A stretch of DNA of 64,000 nucleotides from Shumkonia mesophila (GCF_026163695.1 NZ_JAOTID010000002.1:213511-277510); one strand, 5' to 3'; positions 1 through 7,933 are shown, counted from the first letter of the stretch. Numbers and translations: made by a program. The notes: generated from the letters alone by a model not told the origin.

Positions 1-89
1 CGGCGGAAGCCCGCCTGCCGCTGTGCGAGATCGCCGAGACCAGCAAGCAGCGCGTCAAGGAGGCCATGGCGGCGGCCGGCCTGCTGTAA
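1..89 (+). CDS. dapA: 4-hydroxy-tetrahydrodipicolinate synthase, C-terminal end only (partial)
   Basis: The window opens inside a reading frame (frame 3) that ends at TAA 87-89 and encodes the tail ARLPLCEIAETSKQRVKEAM followed by AAAGLL. This tail resembles the C-terminus of DapA, which condenses pyruvate with aspartate semialdehyde in lysine and diaminopimelate synthesis in the cytoplasm. The gene immediately upstream of smpB in many alphaproteobacteria is dapA, which supports the call. Only about 28 residues are visible and no catalytic residue is present, so the assignment rests on the tail and gene order. Confidence 0.6.
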   Translation, partial: AEARLPLCEIAETSKQRVKEAMAAAGLL

Positions 90-113
90 GCGGGCCGTTC
101 GTGCCGGTTGTCG

Positions 114-593
114 ATGGCGCAAAAAAAGAAAAAAGGAGTTTCCGGAAATATCGTGGCCAGCAACCGCAGGGCGCGCCACGAATATTTCATCGAGGATACC
201 TTCGAAGCGGGAATCATGCTGGAGGGGACCGAGGTCAAGGCGCTGCGCCTCGGCCAGGGCAGCATCAACGAGGCTTATGCCGGCGAGGTGGAGGGCGAGC
301 TGCACCTGTTCAACGCCTTCATCCCCGAATACAAGTCGGCCAGCCACTTCAACCACGAGCCCCGGCGCACCCGCAAGCTGCTGATGCACCGGCGCGAGAT
401 CGCCAGGCTGATCGGCGCCGTGCAGCGGGAAGGCATGACCCTGGTGCCGCTGTCGATCTTTTTCAACCTGCGCGGCATGGCCAAGGTCGAACTGGCGCTG
501 GCCAAGGGCAAGCACAGCTACGACAAGCGGGCCAGCATCAAGGAGCGCGAGTGGAACCGCCAGAAGGCCCGCGTCATGCGCGACCACGGCTAG
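114..593 (+). CDS. smpB: SsrA-binding protein SmpB
   Basis: SmpB binds tmRNA and carries it to stalled ribosomes for trans-translation. The 159-residue product has the family features: a Lys-rich start, the early [20 protein letters not shown] segment, the [20 protein letters not shown] core, and the basic tail [14 protein letters not shown] that contacts the decoding centre. An in-frame TTG at 108 would add two residues; I prefer ATG at 114 because the resulting N-terminus matches the family. It lies 24 bp after dapA on the same strand, the usual alphaproteobacterial pairing. Confidence 0.95.
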   Translation: MAQKKKKGVSGNIVASNRRARHEYFIEDTFEAGIMLEGTEVKALRLGQGSINEAYAGEVEGELHLFNAFIPEYKSASHFNHEPRRTRKLLMHRREIARLIGAVQREGMTLVPLSIFFNLRGMAKVELALAKGKHSYDKRASIKEREWNRQKARVMRDHG

Positions 594-599
594 CCGGCG

Positions 600-2240
600 T
601 CACGCCTTCTCGGGCTCCAGCTCCACGTCGAGGATCTCGGTGACCGGCAGGGTGGCGATGTCGTTGAGTTTCTCGTATTTGGGATTGGCGAGGTCGACCA
701 GGTTGGCCACCCGCGCATAGGTGGACGGCACCAGGATCTCCTCGCCGCCGTCGGTGGTGCGCCGGATGCCGAAGCGCACGTGGTTGCGATCCTCGGCGGT
801 GAGCTTGCCCAGCAGGTTCTTGGTCGCCCAGATGGCACCGCGGCGCGCGAAATCGGAAAGGCGTCCGGCCGTGTTGATGGTGTCGCCCAGCACGGTGAAC
901 TCGAGGTGGGTCGGCGTCTGGTAGGTGCCGAACCATTCCTGCCCCTCGTGGATGCCGATGTTGAGGCGCAGTTCGTTGATCCAGTGCTTGCGGTTCTGCC
1001 AGCGGCGGCTGATGTCGCGGATGGTTTCCTTCATCTCCTGGGCGCAGCGCAGCGCGTTCAGCGCATAACTGCAGTCCGGCTGCGGGAAAAAATAGCAGAC
1101 CATGCCGTCGCCGGCATGTTTGCCGTGGGTGGCGTAGTACCGGCGCAGCTTGGGCTCGGTGGCGCCCCACACCTCGTTGATCAGTTCGAAGTATTCCTCG
1201 GGCGGCAGTTCGGTGCAGATCTTGACCGAATCCTGGAGGTCGGCCACCAGCACGGCCAACTCGGTCAGATAGGGGCGGCGCTTCTTCAGAAGATCGCGGA
1301 TGACGATGTCGCGCCGGGCCAGCAGGGCGACCAGCGAATCGCTGACGTTGTCGGCCGCCGCGTAGGTGAAGAAGATGCCCTCGCGGTAGAAGCTGGCGTA
1401 AAGGGTGTGCCAGGCCTCGACCTCGCCCGGACGGGCGAGGTTCACCTCGGTGTGCAGCAGGGGCTGGCGGTTGATGGGCTCGACGTCGTCGTAAAGGGCG
1501 AACAGCGGCCCCACCGGCGTGCCGCGGGCGGCCAAGTCGGTGCCGAACAGCGCGGTCTTGGCGACCCGGTTCTTGGCGATGGACAGGTGGAAGCGCAGCA
1601 GCTCCTCGCAGCCGGCGAAGCCGGGCACCCGGTCGCCCTGGAGAAACAGGCGAAAGAGGTTGCGCTCGGTAATGGCGCTGGCGTCGTCGAGGCGGCGGCC
1701 GAAGATCCTGTCCTGGGCCGACGGATTGGCCCATTCCACCTCGAAGCGGTAGTTGACCATGTAGGCCGGCGCCTTGATCTGATCGAGCGTCACCGCCATG
1801 TCGCCGCCCCTGGACGGATGGGCGGCGGGCGAGGGGGACGACGCCACCGGCGTCGGCGCCGCCGGCCGGGGCGCCAGGGCTTCGACGCCGTTGCGCGGCG
1901 CGGTGCCGGCCGGGGGAACGGGCGGTTCGGGAGCGCCGACCGGCTGCTCCTTCACTTCCTCGGAGGGGCGGTGACCCACCCCCACCATCGAAACGATTTC
2001 TGCCATCGTGTGGCCCCTTTTTTTGAGCCCGTTGACCTGGTCGATGGTGGCCAGCACCGAGGCCGGAAAATAGCCAAGGCGAGGAGTCTTCCCAGTTCCC
2101 GGGTTGCGGACATCGGGCTTGGGCAGAAGGCCCAGCGCCACGTAATTGTTCAGGGTTGCCCGCGAAATGCCGGTACGCGCCAGCAATTCCTTGCTGGTCA
2201 GCGGCGGTTCCTCCGCTAGCTGATCCGTTTCTCCAACCAT
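600..2240 (-). CDS. MerR-type HTH domain fused to class III adenylate cyclase
   Basis: The 546-residue protein starts with a MerR-like winged helix (about residues 14-86: SKELLARTGISRATLNNY, then LGYFPASVLATIDQVNGLKK). A Pro/Ala-rich linker follows (about 90-150), then a PAS-like segment (about 150-280) and a class III nucleotidyl cyclase domain (about 335-510). The catalytic set looks complete: metal Asp in VADLQDS, the second Asp and substrate Lys in KHAGDGMVCYF, the adenine-recognising Asp in LGDTIN, and the Asn/Arg pair in NTAGR. It probably makes cAMP; the HTH suggests it also binds DNA. The PAS assignment is a shape judgement. No Shine-Dalgarno precedes the ATG, and the predicted promoter lies so close that the mRNA may be nearly leaderless. 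The natural ligand and DNA target are unknown. Confidence 0.85.
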   Translation of the reverse strand: MVGETDQLAEEPPLTSKELLARTGISRATLNNYVALGLLPKPDVRNPGTGKTPRLGYFPASVLATIDQVNGLKKRGHTMAEIVSMVGVGHRPSEEVKEQPVGAPEPPVPPAGTAPRNGVEALAPRPAAPTPVASSPSPAAHPSRGGDMAVTLDQIKAPAYMVNYRFEVEWANPSAQDRIFGRRLDDASAITERNLFRLFLQGDRVPGFAGCEELLRFHLSIAKNRVAKTALFGTDLAARGTPVGPLFALYDDVEPINRQPLLHTEVNLARPGEVEAWHTLYASFYREGIFFTYAAADNVSDSLVALLARRDIVIRDLLKKRRPYLTELAVLVADLQDSVKICTELPPEEYFELINEVWGATEPKLRRYYATHGKHAGDGMVCYFFPQPDCSYALNALRCAQEMKETIRDISRRWQNRKHWINELRLNIGIHEGQEWFGTYQTPTHLEFTVLGDTINTAGRLSDFARRGAIWATKNLLGKLTAEDRNHVRFGIRRTTDGGEEILVPSTYARVANLVDLANPKYEKLNDIATLPVTEILDVELEPEKA

Positions 2241-2251
2241 CTTGGGAGGAC

Positions 2252-2280
2252 AAGCTAGTTAACCAATTATTAACTGTCAA
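2252..2280 (-). promoter_or_regulatory. Predicted promoter of the HTH-cyclase gene with a dyad in its spacer
   Basis: On the minus strand there is a perfect TTGACA (2275-2280), a 17-bp spacer and a weak -10 TAGCTT (2252-2257). The spacer 2258-2274 is itself a dyad, GTTAA-N7-TTAAC. MerR-family regulators typically bind a dyad between -35 and -10, and the gene downstream carries a MerR-type HTH, so autoregulation is a natural inference. The predicted transcription start falls about 5 nt before the ATG at 2240. The -10 matches consensus at only three of six positions. Confidence 0.5.
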
Positions 2281-2337
2281 GCCAGCCGTTGGACAGTCCG
2301 TTTGGTGCTGGCCGCACGACTTCCAGGGTTTCAGGGA

Positions 2338-2449
2338 GAGTCCAAATCGAGAGTCCAAGACAAGAGTCCAAAAACGGGCCCCGATCCGGGAGTCCAACGC
2401 AAGAGTCCAGGATAAGAGTCCAAGAGTCCAAAAAGAGAGTCCAAGGAGG
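2338..2449. repeat. Array of nine 13-bp units with GAGTCCAA core
   Basis: Exact GAGTCCAA words start at 2338, 2351, 2364, 2390, 2416, 2424 and 2437, with GAGTCCAG at 2403. Every step is 13 bp except one unit shortened to 8 bp (2416 to 2424) and one position (2377) where the core has decayed to GGCCCCGA. The last five bases of each unit vary but are purine/A-rich. The array fills most of the 217-bp gap between the start of the HTH-cyclase gene and the stop of the MFS gene. It is far more regular than chance. It could be a protein-binding array or a slippage-generated minisatellite. Confidence 0.9.
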
Positions 2450-2457
2450 AGGCCGAG

Positions 2458-3738
2458 TCAGCGGGGAACGGCGGTTTCGGCCGCCGGCCCGCGGCGCGCC
2501 ACGGCGCGGCTGAGCAGGGCCAGGCCGGTGCCGGCCAGCGATGCGGCGGCAAGCAGCCCGAAGGTGGTGGCGTAGCTGCCGATGGCCTCGTGGATGACCG
2601 AGAACAGCGACGGACCGACCATGACACCGGCAAAGGTGACGGCCAGCGAGGCCCCCGTCGTCGGCCCGATGCGGCCGACCGGGCTCAGGCGGGCCAACTC
2701 GGCCAGGAAGACGCCGTTCCAGCCGATCGAGGCGATGCCGAAGACCACGAACAGCGCCCTTAAGCCGAACCCCGGCCAGTCGGGCGAGACCTGGGTGACC
2801 AGCGCCGCCGCCAGCCCGGCGATGACGCCGATGACGGCCAGCACGGCGGCGCCGTCGCCGACGCGGTCGGCCACCCATCCCCACATCAGGCGGCCGAAGA
2901 CGCTGGCCACCTGGACCAGCGAAAGGACCAGCCCGGCCTCGACCAGGGTCATATGGACGTCCTCGACCAGCAGGGTGACCAGGAAGGCGACGAGGCTGAG
3001 CTGGGTGATGGTGTAGAAGAACGACGATGCCACCAGCCAACGGATGGGGTGGTTTCGCCAGATCACCGCCAGGCCGTCGAGCAGGCCGCCGCGCAGGCGC
3101 CAACCCGCATCGCGGTCGTCGTCCCACAGTGCGCGGCGGGCTTGCAGGGCCACCATGAGGGCGAGCAGGACGACGCCGACCGCCACCGGCACCGCCCGCC
3201 AGCCGACATGGACGGCCAAGGGCGGCGCCACCAGCCCGGCGACGGCGCCGCCGATCGGCACCCCGGTCTGCTTGATCGAAAAGATGACGTTGCGATAGCG
3301 CTGCCCGGCGAAGCGGGCGAGCAGGTGGGAGGCCGACGGGTTGGTCATGGCGTAGCCGATGCCGAAGAAAACCGAGGCCACGGCCACCGCCGCGACGTTG
3401 GGAACGGTAGCCAGCGCGCAGCCGGCCAGGCCCATGAACAGGCTGGCCTGGCTGGTCCGGCAGGCACCCCACCGGCGCACCATGCCGCCGACGATGACCG
3501 AGACGATGCTGGCGCTGCCATAGACGATGCTGATCTGAAAGCCGATCTGCGAGGCGGGAATGCCGAGCGAGGTGGCCACGGCCGGGGCGATGGCCGCCAG
3601 CATGAGGACGGCCAGCGACATGGCGGCCTGTACCGAGGTGGTGGCGGCGACCACGAACGTGCGGTTGAAAGGGGGAAAGGCTTCCGCTGGCGGCTTGTCG
3701 AGGGCGGAGGACGGTTCGGCTGGACGGTCGGTCACCAC
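2458..3738 (-). CDS. Major facilitator superfamily transporter
   Basis: The 426-residue protein has about twelve hydrophobic segments in two six-helix halves, beginning near residue 30 (VVAATTSVQAAMSLAVLMLA), and a basic loop after the second helix (GGMVRRWG) as in MFS family transporters. Substrate cannot be told from sequence; the overall pattern resembles the cyanate/nitrate or drug-type MFS branches of about 400 residues. The GTG start at 3738 overlaps the stop of the glutathione transferase gene by 7 bp, so the two are probably translationally coupled. Confidence 0.85.
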   Translation of the reverse strand: MVTDRPAEPSSALDKPPAEAFPPFNRTFVVAATTSVQAAMSLAVLMLAAIAPAVATSLGIPASQIGFQISIVYGSASIVSVIVGGMVRRWGACRTSQASLFMGLAGCALATVPNVAAVAVASVFFGIGYAMTNPSASHLLARFAGQRYRNVIFSIKQTGVPIGGAVAGLVAPPLAVHVGWRAVPVAVGVVLLALMVALQARRALWDDDRDAGWRLRGGLLDGLAVIWRNHPIRWLVASSFFYTITQLSLVAFLVTLLVEDVHMTLVEAGLVLSLVQVASVFGRLMWGWVADRVGDGAAVLAVIGVIAGLAAALVTQVSPDWPGFGLRALFVVFGIASIGWNGVFLAELARLSPVGRIGPTTGASLAVTFAGVMVGPSLFSVIHEAIGSYATTFGLLAAASLAGTGLALLSRAVARRGPAAETAVPR

Positions 3739-4421
3739 GTGTATCCCGGCGATTGGCGGGCCAGGCCGTCAAACAGGCCCAGCATGGAATCGAGCCAACC
3801 ATACACGGGGTCGGGCCGCTCCAGCAGCGGAAAATCGCTGACGCTGCGGGCCCATTGGAAGCCGCCGAAGACGATGAAGTCGGCGTAGGCCGGCGCCTCG
3901 CCGGCGATGAACGGCTGTTCGGCCAAAGTGGCGCGCAGGGGCGCCAGGCTGGCCCGGAAGCCTTCGACGCGCTCGTCGCGCCCGGCCTGCACCGCTTCGA
4001 GCGGCCGGCCGAGGCGCTTTTCGCGGCTGGCCCGGAAATAGGCGCGGTCCTCGGGGTCGATGTGGCGGAAGATGTCGTGGACGATCAGGGGGAAGATGCC
4101 GGCCAGCTGCACGCGGTCGGCCCACTGGTTGATCAGCCGGCAGCTTCCCCGCGCGATGGCGTTGCCGAACAAGGGCGGCCGGTCGGGATAGGCATCCTCC
4201 AGGTGGCAGGCGATGCGCCAGCTGTCGGAGACCACGGTATCGCCGTCGACCAGCACCGGCACGCGATCCTGGCCGCTGAAGGCCAGTTGGGCCTTGTCGG
4301 AGAAGCGGATGGGAACGCGCGTGGCCGCCAGCCCCTTGGCCGAGAGCGCCATGCGGATGCGCCAGCAATAGGGGCTGAAGCGGCGCTCACCCGCGGCCAG
4401 CTCATAGAGGGTCAGCGCCAC
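3732..4421 (-). CDS. Glutathione S-transferase family protein
   Basis: The 229-residue protein begins with a thioredoxin-like GST N-domain (LYELAAGERRFSPYCWRIRM; Ser/Cys near residue 16-19 is where a catalytic Ser would sit). The cis-Pro loop RVPVLVDGDTVVSDSW binds the glutathione backbone. An all-helical C-domain follows, with the typical EAPAYADFIVFG segment. A conjugation or reductive role on small electrophiles is likely but the substrate is unknown. It starts with GTG and is co-oriented with the YfcG-like gene 12 bp upstream, so the three minus-strand genes probably form one unit. Confidence 0.85.
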   Translation of the reverse strand: MALTLYELAAGERRFSPYCWRIRMALSAKGLAATRVPIRFSDKAQLAFSGQDRVPVLVDGDTVVSDSWRIACHLEDAYPDRPPLFGNAIARGSCRLINQWADRVQLAGIFPLIVHDIFRHIDPEDRAYFRASREKRLGRPLEAVQAGRDERVEGFRASLAPLRATLAEQPFIAGEAPAYADFIVFGGFQWARSVSDFPLLERPDPVYGWLDSMLGLFDGLARQSPGYTW

Positions 4422-4433
4422 GGCCTGGGCCGC

Positions 4434-5129
4434 TCAGCGGCGCTGGTACTGGGTGGCGCCGAACATGATTTCGCGCTGCTTGGCATCCATCGGCCCCGAC
4501 GACTGGTGTTCCTTCAACAACTGCAGCCCCTTCTGCACCGCCGGCCGCGCGTCGATGGCGGCAAACCAGCGCTTGACGTTGGGGAAGTCGTCGATGTTCT
4601 GGCCCTGGCCTTCGGGTTTGCGCAGCCACGGGAAGGTCGCCATGTCGGCGATGGAGTAATCGCTGCCGGCCATGTACTCGACCTCGCCCAGCCGGCGGTC
4701 GAGCACGCCGTAAAGGCGTTTGGCCTCGTTGGTGTAGCGGTCGACGGCGTATGGAATCTTCTCGGGCGCGTACCGGCGGAAATGGTGGGCCTGACCCAGC
4801 ATCGGCCCGATGCCGCCCATCTGGAACATCAGCCATTCGATGACCCGGTAGCGGCCGGCGACGTCGGCGGGCATGAAGCGGCCGGTCTTTTCGGCCAGGT
4901 ACATCAGGATGGCGCCCGATTCGAACAGCGGGTAGGGGCGCCCGCCGGGACCGTCGGCATCGACGATGGCCGGCATCTTGTTGTTGGGGCTGATCTTCAG
5001 GAAATCGGGATTGAACTGGTCACCCTTGCCGATGTCGACCGGGATCACCCGGTAGGGCAGCCCGGTCTCTTCGAGCAGGATGGAGATCTTGAAACCGTTG
5101 GGGGTCGGCCAGGCGTACAAGTCGATCAT
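4434..5129 (-). CDS. yfcG: YfcG-like glutathione-dependent disulfide-bond oxidoreductase (Nu-class GST)
   Basis: The 231-residue protein aligns by eye with E. coli YfcG from its first residues: [20 protein letters not shown], then the signature [15 protein letters not shown] and [16 protein letters not shown]. Nu-class enzymes bind two glutathione molecules and reduce disulfides; the Thr in TPNG and Asn in SPNNKMP are the family's glutathione-contact residues. The ATG at 5129 gives the family N-terminus exactly. It heads a likely operon with the second GST and the MFS gene. Confidence 0.9.
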   Translation of the reverse strand: MIDLYAWPTPNGFKISILLEETGLPYRVIPVDIGKGDQFNPDFLKISPNNKMPAIVDADGPGGRPYPLFESGAILMYLAEKTGRFMPADVAGRYRVIEWLMFQMGGIGPMLGQAHHFRRYAPEKIPYAVDRYTNEAKRLYGVLDRRLGEVEYMAGSDYSIADMATFPWLRKPEGQGQNIDDFPNVKRWFAAIDARPAVQKGLQLLKEHQSSGPMDAKQREIMFGATQYQRR

Positions 5130-5218
5130 GGGTCAGCTCCTCGGGCGGCGGTTTCCGCTTAGGTGGGAGCGCCGCCCCGTCCTGTGAAGGGGCGGCCGGC
5201 CGACCCGGCGTTGCGCGG

Positions 5219-5842
5219 TCAGGCCGGCACGGCCTGGAAGCGCCGTCGCGCCGCCTCGATCTGGGCGGCCAGTTCGTCGTACTCGCGCACCACCGGGAAC
5301 TGCGGGAACTCGCGGATGACGTTGTCCGGGGCGCGGAACAGGATGCCGGCGTGGGCGGCGGCCAGCATCGAGGTGTCGTTGTAGGAATCGCCGGCGGCGA
5401 AGACCGTGAAGTTCAGCTTGCGGAAGGCCTCGACCGAATGGCGCTTCTGGTCCTGCATGCGCAGATGGTAGTTGACCACCCGGCCGTCGCCGTCCACTTC
5501 CAGGTTGTGGCAGAACAGCGTCGGCCAGCCCAGCTGGCGCATCAGCGGCTTGGCGAATTCGTAGAAGGTGTCGGACAGGATCACCACCTGGAAGGTCTCG
5601 CGCAGTTTGTCCAGGAAGGCCCGGGCGCCGTCCATCGGTCCCATCTCGGCGATCACCGCCTGGATGTCGCCGATGCGCAGGCCATGCTCGTCCAAGATCT
5701 TGAGGCGCTGGCGCATCAGGACGTTGTAGTCCGGGACGTCGCGGGTGGTGGCGCGCAGGGCCGGGATGCCGGTCTTCTCGGCCACGTTGATCCAGACCTC
5801 CGGCACCAGGACCCCTTCGAGGTCGAGACAGACGATTTCCAA
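5219..5842 (-). CDS. thrH: ThrH: phosphoserine phosphatase / homoserine phosphotransferase
   Basis: This HAD-superfamily protein dephosphorylates phosphoserine and can transfer the phosphate to homoserine in Pseudomonas. The product has the HAD nucleophile motif in CLDLEGVLVPE, the VVILSDTFYEF motif II Ser, a motif III Lys region, and the AAGDSYNDTSM acidic motif. The match to Pseudomonas ThrH runs the whole length (207 residues). The start is a TTG at 5842, preceded by a good GGAGGA on the minus strand; upstream in-frame codons would add sequence unlike the family, so I reject a longer start. Confidence 0.92.
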   Translation of the reverse strand: MEIVCLDLEGVLVPEVWINVAEKTGIPALRATTRDVPDYNVLMRQRLKILDEHGLRIGDIQAVIAEMGPMDGARAFLDKLRETFQVVILSDTFYEFAKPLMRQLGWPTLFCHNLEVDGDGRVVNYHLRMQDQKRHSVEAFRKLNFTVFAAGDSYNDTSMLAAAHAGILFRAPDNVIREFPQFPVVREYDELAAQIEAARRRFQAVPA

Positions 5843-5913
5843 GGTGGTTCCTCCCAACGGTGGTTTGCCGGGGGATATAGCAGGCGAAGGGCGGGCGGGG
5901 CAAACCCGAAGTG

Positions 5914-6576
5914 TCAGTCGGCGAGGATCGGCCGGACCTGATCGAACACCGCGTGGAACATCGCCTCGGTCAGCCGGCCGGTGTTGGTGTTGTAGCGCGA
6001 GCAATGGTAGCTGTCGGCCAGCACGGGGCCGCCGGGCAGGCGGTGGAGCGCGCCGTGGGCGAACGGCCACGCCGACTTGCGCTGCCCGAGCGCGGCGAGC
6101 ACGCTGCCATGGGCGATGGTGCCCAAGGCCAGGATGGCGCGCAGGGCGGGGAGCGAGGCGATCTGCGCCTCGAGGAACGGCCGGCAGGTGGCGATCTCGG
6201 CCGGCGTCGGCTTGTTTTCCGGCGGCACGCAGCGCACCGCGTTGGTGATCTCGCAGCCGATCAGGCGAAGCCCGTCGTCGGGCCTGGCCTCGTAGATGCC
6301 GGCGGCCAGGCCGTATTTTTTCAGGGTGGCGTACAACAGATCGCCGGCGTAGTCGCCGGTGAACGGCCGGCCGGTGCGGTTGGCGCCGCGCAATCCCGGC
6401 GCCAGGCCGACGATGAGCAGGCGTACCTCTGCCGGCTGGGCGGGGCCGAACGGCACGACCGGGTCGTTGTGCCAGTCGGGAAAGGCGGCCCGGTTGTTGT
6501 CCCGGAAATCGGCCAGCCGCGGGCACAGCGGACAGCCGGACGGCGGGCGCGAGCCAAATGGATGGACGGTCGGCAT
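5914..6576 (-). CDS. Uracil-DNA glycosylase, family 5 (UDGb)
   Basis: The 220-residue protein removes uracil and related deaminated bases from DNA. Family-5 signatures are clear: motif A GLAPGLRGANRTGRPFTGD and motif B SYHCSRYNTNTGRLT. CPLC at residues 15-18 plus later Cys residues can hold the 4Fe-4S cluster typical of families 4 and 5. Motif A lacks the Asp/Glu that acts as a general base in other UDG families, as expected for UDGb. Motif B has HC where many relatives have HP or HV. It sits between thrH and the NYN-domain gene on the same strand. Confidence 0.9.
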   Translation of the reverse strand: MPTVHPFGSRPPSGCPLCPRLADFRDNNRAAFPDWHNDPVVPFGPAQPAEVRLLIVGLAPGLRGANRTGRPFTGDYAGDLLYATLKKYGLAAGIYEARPDDGLRLIGCEITNAVRCVPPENKPTPAEIATCRPFLEAQIASLPALRAILALGTIAHGSVLAALGQRKSAWPFAHGALHRLPGGPVLADSYHCSRYNTNTGRLTEAMFHAVFDQVRPILAD

Positions 6577-6591
6577 GGTGGCGGCTGCCGG

Positions 6592-7185
6592 TCAGGCGGG
6601 TTCGACGTAGGAGCCGGGGCCGTCGCTCGCGGGCAACTCGCCGCCCCGGTGGTTGCCCAGGCGCTCGATGCGGGGCTGCAGCTCCTGCAGTTCCAGGAAG
6701 AAGTCGGCTTGGCGGCGCAACTCGTCGGCCACCATGGGCGGCTGCGAGCGGATGGTGCTGACCACCGTCACCCGCACGCCCCGGCGCTGGATGGCCTCGA
6801 CCAGCCGGCGGAAGTCGCCGTCGCCGGAAAACAGCACCACATGATCCAGATGTTCGGACATCTCCATGACGTCGACCGCCAGTTCGATGTCCATGTTGCC
6901 CTTGATCTTGCGCCGCCCGGTGACGGCGTCGGTGAATTCCTTGGTCGGCTTGGTGACCATAGTGTAGCCGTTGTAGTCCAGCCAGTCGACCAGCGGGCGG
7001 ATCGGCGAATAGTCCTGGTCCTCGAGGAGGGCGGTATAGTAGAAGGCGCGGATAAGGGTGGCCTCGGTGGCGAACAGTTCGAGCAGCCGCCGGTAGTCGA
7101 TATCGAAGCCGAGGGCCCGGGCGGCCGCGTAAAGGTTGGACCCGTCGATAAATAGACCGAGCCGTTCGTGCGGATAAAAATTCAT
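6592..7185 (-). CDS. NYN-domain (LabA/DUF88-type) protein
   Basis: The 197-residue protein has a PIN-like NYN nuclease fold. Its acidic residues are in the expected places: FIDGSNLY near residue 14, GNMDIELAVDVMEM near 98, and LFSGDGDFRRLV near 120. The last is the hallmark of the LabA/DUF88 group. NYN proteins are predicted metal-dependent RNases; a cellular target cannot be deduced here. The C-terminal 40 residues are low-complexity and outside the domain. It is transcribed divergently from folK behind an AT-rich promoter region. Confidence 0.88.
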   Translation of the reverse strand: MNFYPHERLGLFIDGSNLYAAARALGFDIDYRRLLELFATEATLIRAFYYTALLEDQDYSPIRPLVDWLDYNGYTMVTKPTKEFTDAVTGRRKIKGNMDIELAVDVMEMSEHLDHVVLFSGDGDFRRLVEAIQRRGVRVTVVSTIRSQPPMVADELRRQADFFLELQELQPRIERLGNHRGGELPASDGPGSYVEPA

Positions 7186-7202
7186 TGGAAATCCTTTATT
7201 AA

Positions 7203-7244
7203 TTAACTAGTTAAATTAAAAGTCTAATCTGAAACATAAGTCAA
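7203..7244 (-). promoter_or_regulatory. Predicted promoter of the NYN gene with a palindrome at the start site
   Basis: The minus strand carries TTGACT (7239-7244), an 18-bp spacer and TTTAAT (7215-7220), each box matching consensus at five of six positions. Immediately downstream lies the perfect 12-bp palindrome TTAACTAGTTAA (7203-7214), overlapping the predicted transcription start. The AT-rich island is striking in this GC-rich sequence. A regulator binding there would block initiation; which one is unknown. Confidence 0.5.
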
Positions 7245-7354
7245 ATCGACAACGGCGGACGATACGGCCAACGGGGGCCGGGAACGAGCTGTTCCTGACC
7301 TACTAGGTAGGCCCCGGGCGGCACCGCCGCAAGCACGAATCGGCGAGGATGGCG

Positions 7355-7852
7355 ATGATTCTAATCGGCGTCGGATCGAACATTCCGGGCCCGCAGGGGG
7401 CGACCCCGCGCCAGAACTGTCATAACGCGCTCAAGCTTCTGGAGGACTCCGGCGTGACGATCACCCGGCGCTCGCGGTGGTACCGCAGCGCCCCGGTTCC
7501 CCCGTCCGATCAGCCGTGGTTCATCAACGGCGTCGTCGCCGTCGAGGCGGCCGGCCTCGAGCCGGAACCCCTGCTCGAGTGCCTCCATCAGATCGAGCTC
7601 GAATTCGGGCGCCGGCGCTCCCACCCCAACGCGCCCCGGCCGCTGGATCTCGACATCCTCGATTTCGACGGGCGGATCACCGCCCCGGACGCGGCGGTGG
7701 TGTTGCCCCATCCCCGCATGCACCAGCGGGCCTTCGTGCTGATGCCGCTTTCCGAGATCGCGCCGGAATGGCGCCATCCGGTCATCGGCGACACCGTCTT
7801 CGACCTGATCGCCGCCTTGCCGGACGACCAGTTCATCGAGCCGGTGCCCTGA
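7355..7852 (+). CDS. folK: 2-amino-4-hydroxy-6-hydroxymethyldihydropteridine pyrophosphokinase
   Basis: FolK transfers pyrophosphate from ATP to the pterin in folate synthesis. The 165-residue product shows the family start MILIGVGSNI, the WFINGVVAVE segment, LEFGRRRSHPNAPRPLDLDI with the two catalytic Asp residues in DLDI, and LPHPRMHQRAFVL. There are two in-frame ATGs; the second (7355) has GAGG six bases upstream, while the first (7349) abuts it, so I use the second. It is followed by rpoZ after a promoter, so it is probably its own transcription unit. Confidence 0.93.
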   Translation: MILIGVGSNIPGPQGATPRQNCHNALKLLEDSGVTITRRSRWYRSAPVPPSDQPWFINGVVAVEAAGLEPEPLLECLHQIELEFGRRRSHPNAPRPLDLDILDFDGRITAPDAAVVLPHPRMHQRAFVLMPLSEIAPEWRHPVIGDTVFDLIAALPDDQFIEPVP

Positions 7853-7904
7853 ACGGCCGGCGGCCGGCCGCAGGGGCCGGTTGCCGATTCCCAACGATGC
7901 GGCC

Positions 7905-7933
7905 TTGCCTATTGGCCGCGGTCCAAATATATA
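7905..7933 (+). promoter_or_regulatory. Predicted promoter of rpoZ-spoT
   Basis: TTGCCT (7905-7910), 17-bp spacer, TATATA (7928-7933), 46 bp before the rpoZ ATG. Both boxes fit the alphaproteobacterial housekeeping pattern. A 14-bp word CCTATTGGCYGCGG overlaps the -35 (7908-7921) and recurs at 7953-7966 in the leader with one mismatch. Confidence 0.55.

Noticed and set aside
780-2219. Long plus-strand open frame opposite the HTH-cyclase gene
   Set aside because: Its translation is Gly/Ala/Gln/His-rich with no family features, and it mirrors the cyclase gene whose motifs are clear.
2338-2449. CRISPR array
   Set aside because: Units are 13 bp with 5-bp variable parts; CRISPR repeats and spacers are 20-40 bp, and no cas gene is present.
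6592-7185. NYN gene as part of an antiphage defence system
   Set aside because: No other defence gene is adjacent; neighbours are a DNA-repair glycosylase and folK.
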